Origin: AP-15 sp963797115
Lineage (GTDB): Bacteria; Pseudomonadota; Alphaproteobacteria; ATCC43930; CGMCC-115725
Assembly (NCBI GenBank): GCA_963797115.1
Contig: CAWCOH010000001.1
Location: 1,612,001 to 1,676,000, forward strand
Direction of reading: 5' to 3'
Length of the DNA: 64,000 nt
The notes below the pieces were generated by a model. It had not been told where the DNA came from. It saw only the letters and a list, made by a program, of their open reading frames with translations, and did no database searches. Numbering within the stretch: position 1 is the stretch's first letter; each line of letters opens with the position of its first letter. Positions 9,077 through 18,086 of the stretch are shown one piece after another. The position numbers and the translations under genes are program-made.

Positions 9077-10082
9077 CTTCTGGACCGGCTACGCCTGGCC
9101 GACCGTAATTACCGTCGGCCAAGTCATCGCAGTGGTCGTCCCGCTGTTGGTCGCTATCGCCTATCTCACCTACGCCGAGCGCAAAGTGCTGGCGTTTTCG
9201 CAGCTTCGCAAAGGGCCTAACGTCGTCGGCCCGTTTGGTCTGCTTCAGCCCTTTGCCGATGGCCTCAAACTCCTTGTCAAGGAGACAGTGATCCCAAGCG
9301 CGGCAAACCGCGTGGTGTTCATCATCGCACCCCTCTTAACCTTTACGCTGAGTCTCGTTGCCTGGGCGGTGATCCCGTTCGATCCCGGAGTGGTTGTATC
9401 CAACATCAATGTCGGGATCCTGTACATTTTCGCGATCAGCTCACTCGGCGTTTACGGCATCATCCTGGCCGGTTGGGCTTCAAACTCGCGCTACGCTTTT
9501 CTCGGCGCGCTGCGCTCGGCCGCGCAGATGGTCTCGTACGAGGTCGCGATCGGCTTCGTTCTCGTCACCGTGCTGCTTTGCGCCGGCTCGCTCAACCTCA
9601 GCGAGATCGTAGAGGCGCAGCGGCACATCTGGTTTGCTATTCCCCTGTTGCCGATGTTCGTAATTTTTTTTATTTCGGGATTGGCCGAAACCAATCGCGC
9701 GCCATTCGACTTGGTCGAGGGCGAAACCGAGATCGTGGCCGGCTATTTCGTCGAATACTCGTCGATGGCTTTCGCGCTGTTCTACCTCGGCGAATACGGC
9801 AACATGATCCTGATGAGCGCGATGACGAGCGTGCTGTTTCTCGGCGGCTGGCTCGCTCCGTTCGGCGTCGCTCCCTTCATCTGGATCCCGGGCCCGATCT
9901 GGTTCGCCCTGAAGATCGCCTTTGTGCTGTTCTGTTTCTTGTGGGTGCGTGCGACCTTCCCGCGATTCCGCTACGACCAGCTGATGCGTCTCGGTTGGAA
10001 GGTGTTTCTGCCGTTTTCGCTTCTCTGGCTGGTGCTGACGGCCGGTGTGTTGGTCACCGCGGGATGGCTGCCGGCGCGCTGA
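9069..10082 (+). CDS. nuoH: NADH-quinone oxidoreductase subunit H
   Basis: 337 aa membrane subunit with about eight transmembrane helices, at the interface with the quinone chamber. The conserved AERKVLAFSQLRKGPN loop and the acidic loop RAPFDLVEGETEIVAGY are both present. I place the start at the ATG 9069, since a longer frame would read through the nuoG end. It overlaps the last codons of nuoG by eight bases. Confidence 0.96.
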   Translation: MANFWTGYAWPTVITVGQVIAVVVPLLVAIAYLTYAERKVLAFSQLRKGPNVVGPFGLLQPFADGLKLLVKETVIPSAANRVVFIIAPLLTFTLSLVAWAVIPFDPGVVVSNINVGILYIFAISSLGVYGIILAGWASNSRYAFLGALRSAAQMVSYEVAIGFVLVTVLLCAGSLNLSEIVEAQRHIWFAIPLLPMFVIFFISGLAETNRAPFDLVEGETEIVAGYFVEYSSMAFALFYLGEYGNMILMSAMTSVLFLGGWLAPFGVAPFIWIPGPIWFALKIAFVLFCFLWVRATFPRFRYDQLMRLGWKVFLPFSLLWLVLTAGVLVTAGWLPAR

Positions 10083-10105
10083 TCGACCGAACGGAGGATT
10101 GATCG

Positions 10106-10594
10106 ATGTCATTCCTGGAACGCAGCACCCGCAGCCTGTTGCTGAGTGAGCTGCTCTCGGGGCTAGGGCTGACCCTGCGCTACATGTTCAAGCGCCCGGT
10201 TACGGTAAACTATCCGTTCGAGCGGGGCCCGCTCAGCACCCGATTTCGCGGCGAGCACGCCCTGCGCCGCTATCCCAATGGCGAAGAGCGCTGCATCGCA
10301 TGCAAGCTGTGCGAAGCGATTTGCCCGGCGCTGGCAATAACGATCGAGGCCGAGCCCCGCGAGGATGGCAGCCGGCGCACGACGCGCTACGACATCGATA
10401 TGACGAAGTGCATCTATTGCGGCTATTGCCAGGAAGCCTGTCCGGTCGACGCGATCGTCGAGGGACCGAATTTCGAGTTCGCCACCGAGACGCACGAAGA
10501 ATTGCTCTACGACAAGGAGAAATTGCTGGCAAACGGTGACCGGTGGGAAGCCGAAATCGCCAAGAACCTCGAGATCGACGCGCCGTACCGGTAG
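10106..10594 (+). CDS. nuoI: NADH-quinone oxidoreductase subunit I
   Basis: 162 aa, an 8Fe ferredoxin-like subunit carrying clusters N6a and N6b. Two classical motifs are visible: CIACKLCEAICP and CIYCGYCQEACP. A good ribosome site (GGAGG, about 10092) precedes the ATG. It relays electrons toward N2 on NuoB. A 103-base spacer without a recognisable gene separates it from nuoJ. Confidence 0.97.
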   Translation: MSFLERSTRSLLLSELLSGLGLTLRYMFKRPVTVNYPFERGPLSTRFRGEHALRRYPNGEERCIACKLCEAICPALAITIEAEPREDGSRRTTRYDIDMTKCIYCGYCQEACPVDAIVEGPNFEFATETHEELLYDKEKLLANGDRWEAEIAKNLEIDAPYR

Positions 10595-10697
10595 GCCGCG
10601 TGGATTTGCTCGTGCTGTACCCGCGCTTCTCTTTTTGGCGCGCGGAAGATGAAAGGCGAGGGGGCCGCCGCGCCCGGCCAGTGGCCGGGGGACGGCG

Positions 10698-11315
10698 ATG
10701 ATCGTTCAGACCATCATGTTCTACATCTTTGCCGCTCTCGCGGTGGCTGCCGGGGTGCTGGTCGTGTCGTCCCGCAACCCGGTTCACTCCGTGCTCTTCC
10801 TAATCGTTGCTTTCTTCAATGCGGCCGGCTTGTTCGTGCTGATCGGGGCCGAGTTCCTGGCGATGATTCTGGTTATCGTCTATGTCGGCGCCGTCGCCGT
10901 GCTGTTCTTATTCGTCGTCATGATGCTCGACATCGATTTTGTGCAATTGCGCAGCGGCTTCGTGCGCTATTTGCCGATCGGGGCCCTGGTTGGGTTCATC
11001 CTCCTGGCCGAGCTCGTGCTCGTGATCGGCAGTTGGGTCGTCGCACCCGGCGAGCCGAGCGCCGCGGTGGTTGCTACCGGGGGTGGGGTTCCTCTGACCA
11101 ACACGCGAGCCCTCGGTAATATCCTCTATACCCGCTATCTCTTCGCGTTTCAGGCCGCCGGGCTGATCCTGCTCGTTGCGATGATCGGGGCCATCGTGCT
11201 GACCTTGCGCCATCGCGTCGACGTCCGGCGCCAATCGATCGCGGCGCAACTCGCCCGCACCCGAGCTCAGTCCGTCGAAGTTGTCAAGGTACCGGTCGGG
11301 AGCGGCGGGCGATGA
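10698..11315 (+). CDS. nuoJ: NADH-quinone oxidoreductase subunit J
   Basis: 205 aa integral membrane subunit with five predicted helices. The pi-bulge region typical of subunit 6 is seen as YVGAVAVLFLFVVMMLDID. The C-terminus is a basic cytoplasmic tail. The stop overlaps the nuoK start as ATGA. Confidence 0.95.
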   Translation: MIVQTIMFYIFAALAVAAGVLVVSSRNPVHSVLFLIVAFFNAAGLFVLIGAEFLAMILVIVYVGAVAVLFLFVVMMLDIDFVQLRSGFVRYLPIGALVGFILLAELVLVIGSWVVAPGEPSAAVVATGGGVPLTNTRALGNILYTRYLFAFQAAGLILLVAMIGAIVLTLRHRVDVRRQSIAAQLARTRAQSVEVVKVPVGSGGR

Positions 11316-11623
11316 CGGCTATCGGCCTCGCGCATTATCTGTGGGTCGCGGCGATCCTGTTCACGCTGGGCATTTTTGGCATCTTCCTGAACCGCAAGAA
11401 CGTCATCATCATGCTGATGTCGATCGAGCTGATGTTGCTGGCTGTCAGCATCAACCTCGTTGCATTCTCAGTCTTTCTCAACGACCTCGTGGGCCAGGCC
11501 TTCGCCATGTTTGTGCTGACCGTAGCGGCGGCCGAGGCCGCGATCGGTCTCGCCATCCTTGTCGTCTATTTCCGCAATCGCGGCACAATCGCGGTCGAGG
11601 ACATCAACATGATGAAGGGCTGA
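11312..11623 (+). CDS. nuoK: NADH-quinone oxidoreductase subunit K
   Basis: 103 aa with three transmembrane helices, the normal size for this antiporter-like small subunit. Conserved acidic residues lie in helices two and three (MSIELMLLAVSINLVAF and AAAEAAIGLAILV), as expected for proton translocation. It overlaps nuoJ by four bases. Confidence 0.96.
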   Translation: MTAIGLAHYLWVAAILFTLGIFGIFLNRKNVIIMLMSIELMLLAVSINLVAFSVFLNDLVGQAFAMFVLTVAAAEAAIGLAILVVYFRNRGTIAVEDINMMKG

Positions 11624-11627
11624 CTTT

Positions 11628-13553
11628 TTGGCCGTTGCCGTCGTTTTCCTCCCGCTAATCGCCGCTGTAATCGCTGGTTTCTTTGGCCGGGTGATCGGCG
11701 ATCGGGGCGCGCAGCTGGTGACCTGCGGCGCTCTGCTCCTGTCCGCGGTGCTCGGGGTCTTCGTCTTCCGCGACATTCTCGCCAGCGACGTCCCGCGGGT
11801 TATACCGCTAGCGAGTTGGATCATGGCCGGGGGGGTTGACGTCACGTGGTCGCTGAGACTCGACACGTTGAGCGGCGTGATGATCCTCGTCGTGACGATC
11901 GTCTCCTCCATGGTCCATGTCTACTCGATCGGCTACATGGCGGAGGATCCCTCGATCCCGCGCTTCATGGCCTATTTGAGCTTGTTCACTTTCGCCATGC
12001 TGGCGTTGGTAACCGCCGACGATTTCGTTCAGCTGTTTTTTGGCTGGGAGGGCGTCGGCCTGATGTCCTACCTGCTGATCGGCTTTTGGTACGACCGGCC
12101 CTCGGCCAACACCGCCGCGATCAAGGCCTTTGTGGTCAACCGCGTCGGCGATTTCGGCTTTGCCCTCGGGATCTTCGCCGTCTTCTTGATCTTTGGCGCC
12201 CTCGATTTTGGCACCGTATTCGGCAAGGCGCCGAGTGTCGTCGATACCAGGATGGAGTTTCTCGGCTGGCAGGTCGACGCGCTTCCGCTCGCCTGCATCC
12301 TGCTTTTCATCGGGGCGATGGGGAAATCCGCGCAGATCCCGTTGCACACCTGGCTGCCCGATGCGATGGAGGGGCCGACCCCGGTTTCCGCCTTGATACA
12401 CGCGGCGACGATGGTCACCGCGGGCGTGTTCATGGTCGCGCGCCTCTCGCCGATGTTCGAATACGCGTCGACCGCGCTCGCGGTCGTCGGGGTGATCGGC
12501 GGCACCACGGCTATCTTCGCCGCGAGCATCGGCATGGCGCAGAACGACATCAAGCGCGTCATCGCGTGGTCGACCTGCAGCCAGCTCGGCTACATGTTCG
12601 CCGCCGCCGCAGTCTCCGCTTACGCTGCGGCGATATTCCATCTGTTCAGCCACGCTTTCTTCAAGGGGCTGCTGTTCCTCTGCTCCGGATCGGTCATCCA
12701 TGCGATGGGCGGCGAGCAGGACATGCGCCGGATGGGCGGCCTCTGGCGCAAAATTCCGTGGACCTATGGGACGATGTGGGTCGGCGCGCTGTCCCTGAGC
12801 GGGATCCCGTTTTTCTCCGGTTACTACTCGAAGGACACGATCCTCGAAGCGACGTGGGCAGCGGGGACGGCGGTCGGCCGCTATGGGTGGTGCCTGGGCA
12901 CGCTGGCCGCCTTTATGACCGCGTTCTACATCTCGCGGGTGATGTTCATGACCTTTCACGGCGAGCCGCGCGCCGGTGAAGAGACCATGCATCATGCGCA
13001 TGAGAGCCCCTGGGTGATGGTGATACCGCTGCTGGTCCTCGCCACCGGCGCGGTTGTCTTCGGCTTTATCGGCTACAATGTTTTTGTCGGCCACGAACGC
13101 GCGGCATTCTGGAAGAATTCGATCCTGGTTCTGCCGCAGCTCGATTCACTGGCGAAGATTGAAGAGATCCCTCAGGTCGTCCGATTTATGCCGCTGATCT
13201 TCGGATTACTTGGGATAGCCACCGCCTACGTCTTTTACATGGTGGACAACACGATCCCGACGCGGCTCGCATCGCGGTTGCGTGCCCTTTACCTGTTCCT
13301 GCTCAACAAATGGTACTTCGACGAACTGTACGATTGGCTGTTTGTCAGGTCCGCCATGTCGGTCGGCGACGGTTTGTGGAAGTCGGGGGATGGCGCGGTG
13401 ATCGACGGGCTCGGACCCGACGGGGTTGCCGCCGTGACCCGCGATCTTGCACGCCAAGCGAGCCGGCTGCAGACCGGCTATCTCTACCACTATGCCTTCG
13501 CGATGATGATCGGGCTGGTTGCGCTCGTCACTTGGTACCTCTTGCCGCGTTGA
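11628..13553 (+). CDS. nuoL: NADH-quinone oxidoreductase subunit L
   Basis: 641 aa antiporter-like subunit with many transmembrane helices and the long C-terminal lateral helix. Signature segments include FFGWEGVGLMSYLLIGFWY, GKSAQIPLHTWLPDAMEGPT and IKRVIAWSTCSQLGYM. The start is a TTG four bases after the nuoK stop; no closer ATG fits. It is the distal proton-pumping subunit. Confidence 0.96.
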   Translation: MAVAVVFLPLIAAVIAGFFGRVIGDRGAQLVTCGALLLSAVLGVFVFRDILASDVPRVIPLASWIMAGGVDVTWSLRLDTLSGVMILVVTIVSSMVHVYSIGYMAEDPSIPRFMAYLSLFTFAMLALVTADDFVQLFFGWEGVGLMSYLLIGFWYDRPSANTAAIKAFVVNRVGDFGFALGIFAVFLIFGALDFGTVFGKAPSVVDTRMEFLGWQVDALPLACILLFIGAMGKSAQIPLHTWLPDAMEGPTPVSALIHAATMVTAGVFMVARLSPMFEYASTALAVVGVIGGTTAIFAASIGMAQNDIKRVIAWSTCSQLGYMFAAAAVSAYAAAIFHLFSHAFFKGLLFLCSGSVIHAMGGEQDMRRMGGLWRKIPWTYGTMWVGALSLSGIPFFSGYYSKDTILEATWAAGTAVGRYGWCLGTLAAFMTAFYISRVMFMTFHGEPRAGEETMHHAHESPWVMVIPLLVLATGAVVFGFIGYNVFVGHERAAFWKNSILVLPQLDSLAKIEEIPQVVRFMPLIFGLLGIATAYVFYMVDNTIPTRLASRLRALYLFLLNKWYFDELYDWLFVRSAMSVGDGLWKSGDGAVIDGLGPDGVAAVTRDLARQASRLQTGYLYHYAFAMMIGLVALVTWYLLPR

Positions 13554-13569
13554 GGCTGGGGTCGTCGTC

Positions 13570-15090
13570 GTGAGCAATTGGCCCCTTTTGTCGCTCGTCA
13601 CCTTTGTGCCGCTTATCGGTGCTGCGTTCATATTGGTGGCGCGCGGCGAGGAGGGGATCGTCGCGCGCAACGCCCGCAATATTGCGCTGTGGACGTCGCT
13701 GATCGATTTCGCGCTGTCGCTGCTCCTGTGGGTCTACTTCGATTCCAATACCGCTGACTTCCAATTTGTTGAGCGCGCGGACTGGGTCACGCTCGGCGGG
13801 TTCAAATTCAGCTATCACATGGGCATCGACGGGATCTCACTGTTCTTCGTTCTGCTGTCGACTCTGCTGACGTTGCTCTCGATTGTCTCGGCCTGGGAAG
13901 CGATACAGTACCGGGTAAAGGAATTCATGATCGCCTTCCTTGTCCTCGAGACATTGATGGTCGGCATATTCTGCGCACTCGATTTCATTCTCTTCTACAT
14001 GTTCTTCGAGGGTGTGCTGATCCCGATGTTCCTGATCATCGGGGTCTGGGGTGGGTCAAACCGAATATATTCGGCATTTAAATTTTTTCTTTATACCTTG
14101 CTCGGCTCGGTTTTGATGCTGCTCGCCGTGATCGCGGTGTATTTCGAGACCGGAACCACCGACATCGAGGTGGCGCTGACCCACGCCTTTCCCGCCGGCC
14201 TGCAGAAATGGTTGTGGCTGGCGTTCTTTGCGTCTTTTGCGGTCAAGGTCCCGATGTGGCCGGTGCACACTTGGCTGCCCGATGCCCATGTCGAAGCACC
14301 GACTGCGGGCTCGGTGATCCTCGCCGGCATTCTGTTGAAGCTCGGCGGCTACGGTTTTATCCGCTTCTCGCTGCCGATGTTTCCGCTCGCCTCGAGCTTC
14401 TTCACCCCGCTGATCTTCACCCTCAGCGTCATCGCGGTGATCTACACCTCGTTGGTGGCGCTGGCGCAGATCGACATGAAGAAGCTGATCGCGTATTCGT
14501 CGATTGCCCATATGGGCTTGGTGACGATGGGCACCTTTGCGGTGACGAGCGAGGCGGTGCAAGGCGCCTTGATCCAGATGTTGAGCCATGGGCTCGTCTC
14601 GGCCGCACTCTTCCTCTGTGTCGGCGTCCTCTATGATCGCCTGCATACGCATGAGATCGCGCGCTTTGGCGGTCTGGTCGACCGCATGCCGGCCTATGCC
14701 TTCGTCTTTATGGTTTTCACGCTCGCTGCGGTCGGCCTGCCCGGCACCAGCGGGTTTATTGGGGAATTCCTGATCCTGCTCGGCACTTTCAAAGTCAGCA
14801 CGCTTTATTGCACCCTAGCGGCAACGGGGATGTTTCTCGGGGTAGCCTACATGCTCTATCTCTACCGCCGCGTCATTTTCGGCACGATCACCCGCGCCGA
14901 TTTGCGTGGTATGCTCGATCTGAGTCTGCGCGAGAAGGCGGTATTCGCTCCGCTGATGGTTGTTGTGCTGTGGATGGGCTTCTACCCGAGTTCCTTTCTA
15001 CGGCCGATCCAGGCATCGGTCGATCATCTCGTTCGGCAGGTGACCGCAGCCACCGATGCTGCGGGCGTGCACCGCGCGAGCCTGCCCTAA
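13570..15090 (+). CDS. nuoM: NADH-quinone oxidoreductase subunit M
   Basis: 506 aa antiporter-like proton-pumping subunit. Family motifs include YHMGIDGISLFFVLLSTLL, the helix-5 Glu in FFEGVLIPMFLIIG, KVPMWPVHTWLPDAHVEAPT and KKLIAYSSIAHMG. I place the start at GTG 13570 (SNWPLLSLVTF), since an earlier in-frame ATG lies inside nuoL and would add an untypical N-terminus. The stop abuts nuoN directly. Confidence 0.94.
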   Translation: MSNWPLLSLVTFVPLIGAAFILVARGEEGIVARNARNIALWTSLIDFALSLLLWVYFDSNTADFQFVERADWVTLGGFKFSYHMGIDGISLFFVLLSTLLTLLSIVSAWEAIQYRVKEFMIAFLVLETLMVGIFCALDFILFYMFFEGVLIPMFLIIGVWGGSNRIYSAFKFFLYTLLGSVLMLLAVIAVYFETGTTDIEVALTHAFPAGLQKWLWLAFFASFAVKVPMWPVHTWLPDAHVEAPTAGSVILAGILLKLGGYGFIRFSLPMFPLASSFFTPLIFTLSVIAVIYTSLVALAQIDMKKLIAYSSIAHMGLVTMGTFAVTSEAVQGALIQMLSHGLVSAALFLCVGVLYDRLHTHEIARFGGLVDRMPAYAFVFMVFTLAAVGLPGTSGFIGEFLILLGTFKVSTLYCTLAATGMFLGVAYMLYLYRRVIFGTITRADLRGMLDLSLREKAVFAPLMVVVLWMGFYPSSFLRPIQASVDHLVRQVTAATDAAGVHRASLP

Positions 15091-16545
15091 GTGACACCGA
15101 GCCTCCCGCTACCTGACTTCGGGCCGGCATTGCCGGAGATGGTCCTCGCCGCGGCGGCGATGACGTTGCTGATCGTGGGCGTGTGGCGCGGTGAAGGTTC
15201 AACCCGGCTCGTCTCCTGGCTGGCGATCGGCGTGCTGATTGTCGTTTTCGTGCTGACCGAGCTCGGCGGGGGCGACCGCCGGGTCGGGTTCTACGGGATG
15301 TTCGTCACCGACGCCTTCGCCCTGTTCACCAAGGCCCTGGTGCTGATCGGCTCCGCCGTCACGATCCTGATGGGTGTGCGTTACAACGAGGAGCACGGGA
15401 TCGCGCGGTTTGAATTCCCGGTTCTCGTGCTCTTGGCGACGACCGGCATGATGGTGATGATCTCGGCCAACGACCTGATCACCCTTTATGTCGGCCTCGA
15501 GCTGCAAAATCTGGCACTCTACGTCGTCGCCAGCTTCAACCGTGATTCAGTGCGGTCGAGCGAGGCCGGGCTTAAATATTTTGTCCTCGGCGCGCTCTCC
15601 TCGGGCATGCTGCTCTACGGCGCCTCGCTGGTGTACGGCTTTGCCGGCACCACCGCCTTTGACGAACTGACCAAGCTGTTGACCGGTGGCGCACCGGTCG
15701 AGACCGGGATCTTGATTGGTCTTGTCTTCGTCATCGTCGGGCTAGCCTTCAAAGTCTCGGCGGTGCCCTTCCACATGTGGACGCCCGATGTCTATGAAGG
15801 CGCGCCGACCCCGGTCAGCGCCTTCTTCGCCGTGGCACCCAAGCTGGCGGCACTCGCGCTGTTCATCCGCTTCATGATCGCACCGTTCGGTCCGCTGATC
15901 GAGGAATGGCGCCAAGTCATCATCTTCCTGTCGATCGCCTCGATGGTGCTCGGCGCAGTCGCTGCGATCGCTCAACAGAATATCAAGCGGCTGATGGCCT
16001 ATAGCTCGATCGGACATGTCGGCTACGCGCTGATCGGACTTGCCGCCGGCACGGCCGATGGGATTCGCGGCGTGCTGGTCTACCTGGCGATCTATCTCTT
16101 CATGACTGTGGGCAGCTGGGCGGTGATCTTGTGCATGCGCCGGAGCGGCCGCATGCTCGAGGGCATTTCGGATCTCGCCGGGTTGTCGCAATCTCAGCCG
16201 GGACTTGCCCTGGCGTTGGCGATTTTCATGTTCGCCTTGAGCGGCATACCGCCGACCGCGGGTTTTTTCGCCAAGCTCTATGTGTTTCTCGCGGCGATCA
16301 ATGCGCAGCTTGCCGGGCTCGCGGTGATTGGTGTCTTGACCAGCGTCGTCTCGGCCTTTTACTATCTTCGCGTCGTCAAGGTGATGTACTTCGACGAGCC
16401 CGTTAGCAGCTTCGATAGCCCCATCGCAGCCGAGCTCAAGGGTGTGGTTTTCGTCACAGCGGTCGTCACCTTGTTCTTCTTCCTGTTCCCGGGACCGGTC
16501 GTCAGTGGCGCGGAGGCGGCAGCCTCTGCCCTCTTTGTCCGATGA
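15091..16545 (+). CDS. nuoN: NADH-quinone oxidoreductase subunit N
   Basis: 484 aa antiporter-like subunit, last of the complex I genes. Recognisable segments are YVGLELQNLALYVVASFNR, KVSAVPFHMWTPDVYEGAP and IKRLMAYSSIGHVGYALIG. It uses a GTG start immediately after the nuoM stop and overlaps birA as ATGA, so the biotin ligase is likely read from the same transcript. Confidence 0.96.
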   Translation: MTPSLPLPDFGPALPEMVLAAAAMTLLIVGVWRGEGSTRLVSWLAIGVLIVVFVLTELGGGDRRVGFYGMFVTDAFALFTKALVLIGSAVTILMGVRYNEEHGIARFEFPVLVLLATTGMMVMISANDLITLYVGLELQNLALYVVASFNRDSVRSSEAGLKYFVLGALSSGMLLYGASLVYGFAGTTAFDELTKLLTGGAPVETGILIGLVFVIVGLAFKVSAVPFHMWTPDVYEGAPTPVSAFFAVAPKLAALALFIRFMIAPFGPLIEEWRQVIIFLSIASMVLGAVAAIAQQNIKRLMAYSSIGHVGYALIGLAAGTADGIRGVLVYLAIYLFMTVGSWAVILCMRRSGRMLEGISDLAGLSQSQPGLALALAIFMFALSGIPPTAGFFAKLYVFLAAINAQLAGLAVIGVLTSVVSAFYYLRVVKVMYFDEPVSSFDSPIAAELKGVVFVTAVVTLFFFLFPGPVVSGAEAAASALFVR

Positions 16546-17303
16546 CTGCGCTGCAGCCGAGGCTCCCCCCGGCCTATCGACTGGTCCGCTATGACACGAT
16601 CGACAGCACCAACGACGAGGCAAAGCGGCTTGCGCGCGCCGGTGCCGAAGAGGGCACGCTGGTGTGGGCGCTGGAGCAGACCGCTGGCCGCGGGCGTCGC
16701 GGACATGCCTGGGCGTCGCCGCGCGGTAATCTCTACACTTCCCTGATATTGCGCCCCGGTTGCCCGGCAAGTCGGGCGGCGCAGGTCGGTTTTGTCGCGG
16801 CGTTGGCCATCGGCGATACGCTTGGCTCGACCTGCAAACGGCGCGAGGGGGTGTCCCACAAATGGCCGAACGACGTGCTCGTCCATGGCCGCAAGATCGC
16901 TGGAATCCTGCTCGAATCTGAGCTGGGCGAGGGCGATATCCCAGAATTTGTCATCGTCGGCGCCGGCGTAAATCTCATCTCTTCGCCGCAAGACACCGAG
17001 TTCCCGGCGACATCGATCGCCGAACAAGGCCTGCGGTCTATCTCGCCGACCGAGGCGATTGAAGAGTTCGCCGGAAATTTCCAGGTTTGGGAGAGGCGCT
17101 GGCGCAAGGACGGCTTCGCGCCGATACGCACGGCTTGGCTCGCTAATGCGATGTCTCTCGGCGGGCCGATTCGGGTGCGGCTGGAGGCTACCGTCTTGTG
17201 CGGCCGGTTCCTCGACATAGATCAGCACGGCGCCTTGGTTCTCGAAGTCGCGGGTGCGAACCGGCGCATCTCGGCTGGTGAAATATTCCCGGCGAACCGC
17301 TGA
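16542..17303 (+). CDS. birA: Biotin--[acetyl-CoA-carboxylase] ligase
   Basis: 253 aa, catalytic domain only. There is no N-terminal helix-turn-helix, so it is an enzyme and not the bifunctional repressor. The biotinyl-AMP loop is GRGRRGHAWASPRGNLY, with STNDEAKRLARAG before it and HKWPNDVLVHGRKIAGILLE after. It transfers biotin to carboxylase carrier domains in the cytosol. The nuoN-birA-coaX-rnj order is common in alphaproteobacteria. Confidence 0.95.
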   Translation: MTALQPRLPPAYRLVRYDTIDSTNDEAKRLARAGAEEGTLVWALEQTAGRGRRGHAWASPRGNLYTSLILRPGCPASRAAQVGFVAALAIGDTLGSTCKRREGVSHKWPNDVLVHGRKIAGILLESELGEGDIPEFVIVGAGVNLISSPQDTEFPATSIAEQGLRSISPTEAIEEFAGNFQVWERRWRKDGFAPIRTAWLANAMSLGGPIRVRLEATVLCGRFLDIDQHGALVLEVAGANRRISAGEIFPANR

Positions 17304-17312
17304 CGAGACCAT

Positions 17313-18086
17313 ATGCTGCTTGCGATCAACGCCAACAACACGAACACGGTGTTCGCCGTCTGGGATGGCGCTCGCCTGACCGGGGCGTGGCGCGCCGCCA
17401 CGGACGCGCGCCGCACAGCCGACGAGTATGTGGTGTGGCTCGATCATCTACTCGGGCTTCAGAATTTGTCGCGGCAGCAGATCGACGGGGCGGTCATCGC
17501 CAGTGTTGTGCCTGAGGCGAATTTCAACCTACGCCGGCTCTGCCGCGAGTATTGCCGTAGAGATCCTCTTGTCGTCGGCGAGCCCGGTGTGGCGATTGGT
17601 GCGCGGTCGCTCGTCGACCGGCCCGAGGAAGTCGGCGCCGACCGTCTGGTCAATACTGTGGCGGCCCACGACCGGTACAAGGGACCGCTGATTGTCGTCG
17701 ATTTCGGCACTGCGACCACCTTTGACGTGGTCGACGCCGATGGTAATTACCGCGGCGGGGTGATTGCGCCGGGCATTAATTTATCATTGCAGGCGCTCGC
17801 CATGGCAGCGGCGAAGCTGCCCAGCGTGCCGATCGCGCGGACAGACAAGGTGATTGGCACCAGCACCGTGGCGTGCATGCAGTCCGGTATCTTTTGGGGC
17901 TATGTCGGCCTGGTCGAGGGTCTCGTCGACCGCATCAAACGGGAATTCAGCGCTCCAATGGATGTCGTATCCACCGGCGGTCTCGCGACTCTGTTCGACG
18001 GGGTGACCCCAACTATCAACCGTATCGACCCTGATCTGACGTTGTGGGGGCTTCGGCTGATCTATCAACAAAACAGCAACAAATGA
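17313..18086 (+). CDS. coaX: Type III pantothenate kinase
   Basis: 257 aa enzyme for the first step of coenzyme A synthesis. The ASKHA-fold phosphate loops are NANNTNTVFAVWD at the N-terminus and DFGTATTFDVVDADG in the middle; GVIAPGINLS and TGGLATLF also fit the family. It overlaps rnj by ATGA. The last CoA-route step but one, coaD, is encoded 5 kb downstream. Confidence 0.95.
   Translation: MLLAINANNTNTVFAVWDGARLTGAWRAATDARRTADEYVVWLDHLLGLQNLSRQQIDGAVIASVVPEANFNLRRLCREYCRRDPLVVGEPGVAIGARSLVDRPEEVGADRLVNTVAAHDRYKGPLIVVDFGTATTFDVVDADGNYRGGVIAPGINLSLQALAMAAAKLPSVPIARTDKVIGTSTVACMQSGIFWGYVGLVEGLVDRIKREFSAPMDVVSTGGLATLFDGVTPTINRIDPDLTLWGLRLIYQQNSNK

Noticed and set aside
11808..13094. A long minus-strand frame opposite nuoL (428 codons)
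   Set aside because: Shadow of a membrane-protein gene: very rich in Arg, His, Asp and Glu, as antisense of hydrophobic codons gives. Similar shadows lie opposite gyrA and nuoN.
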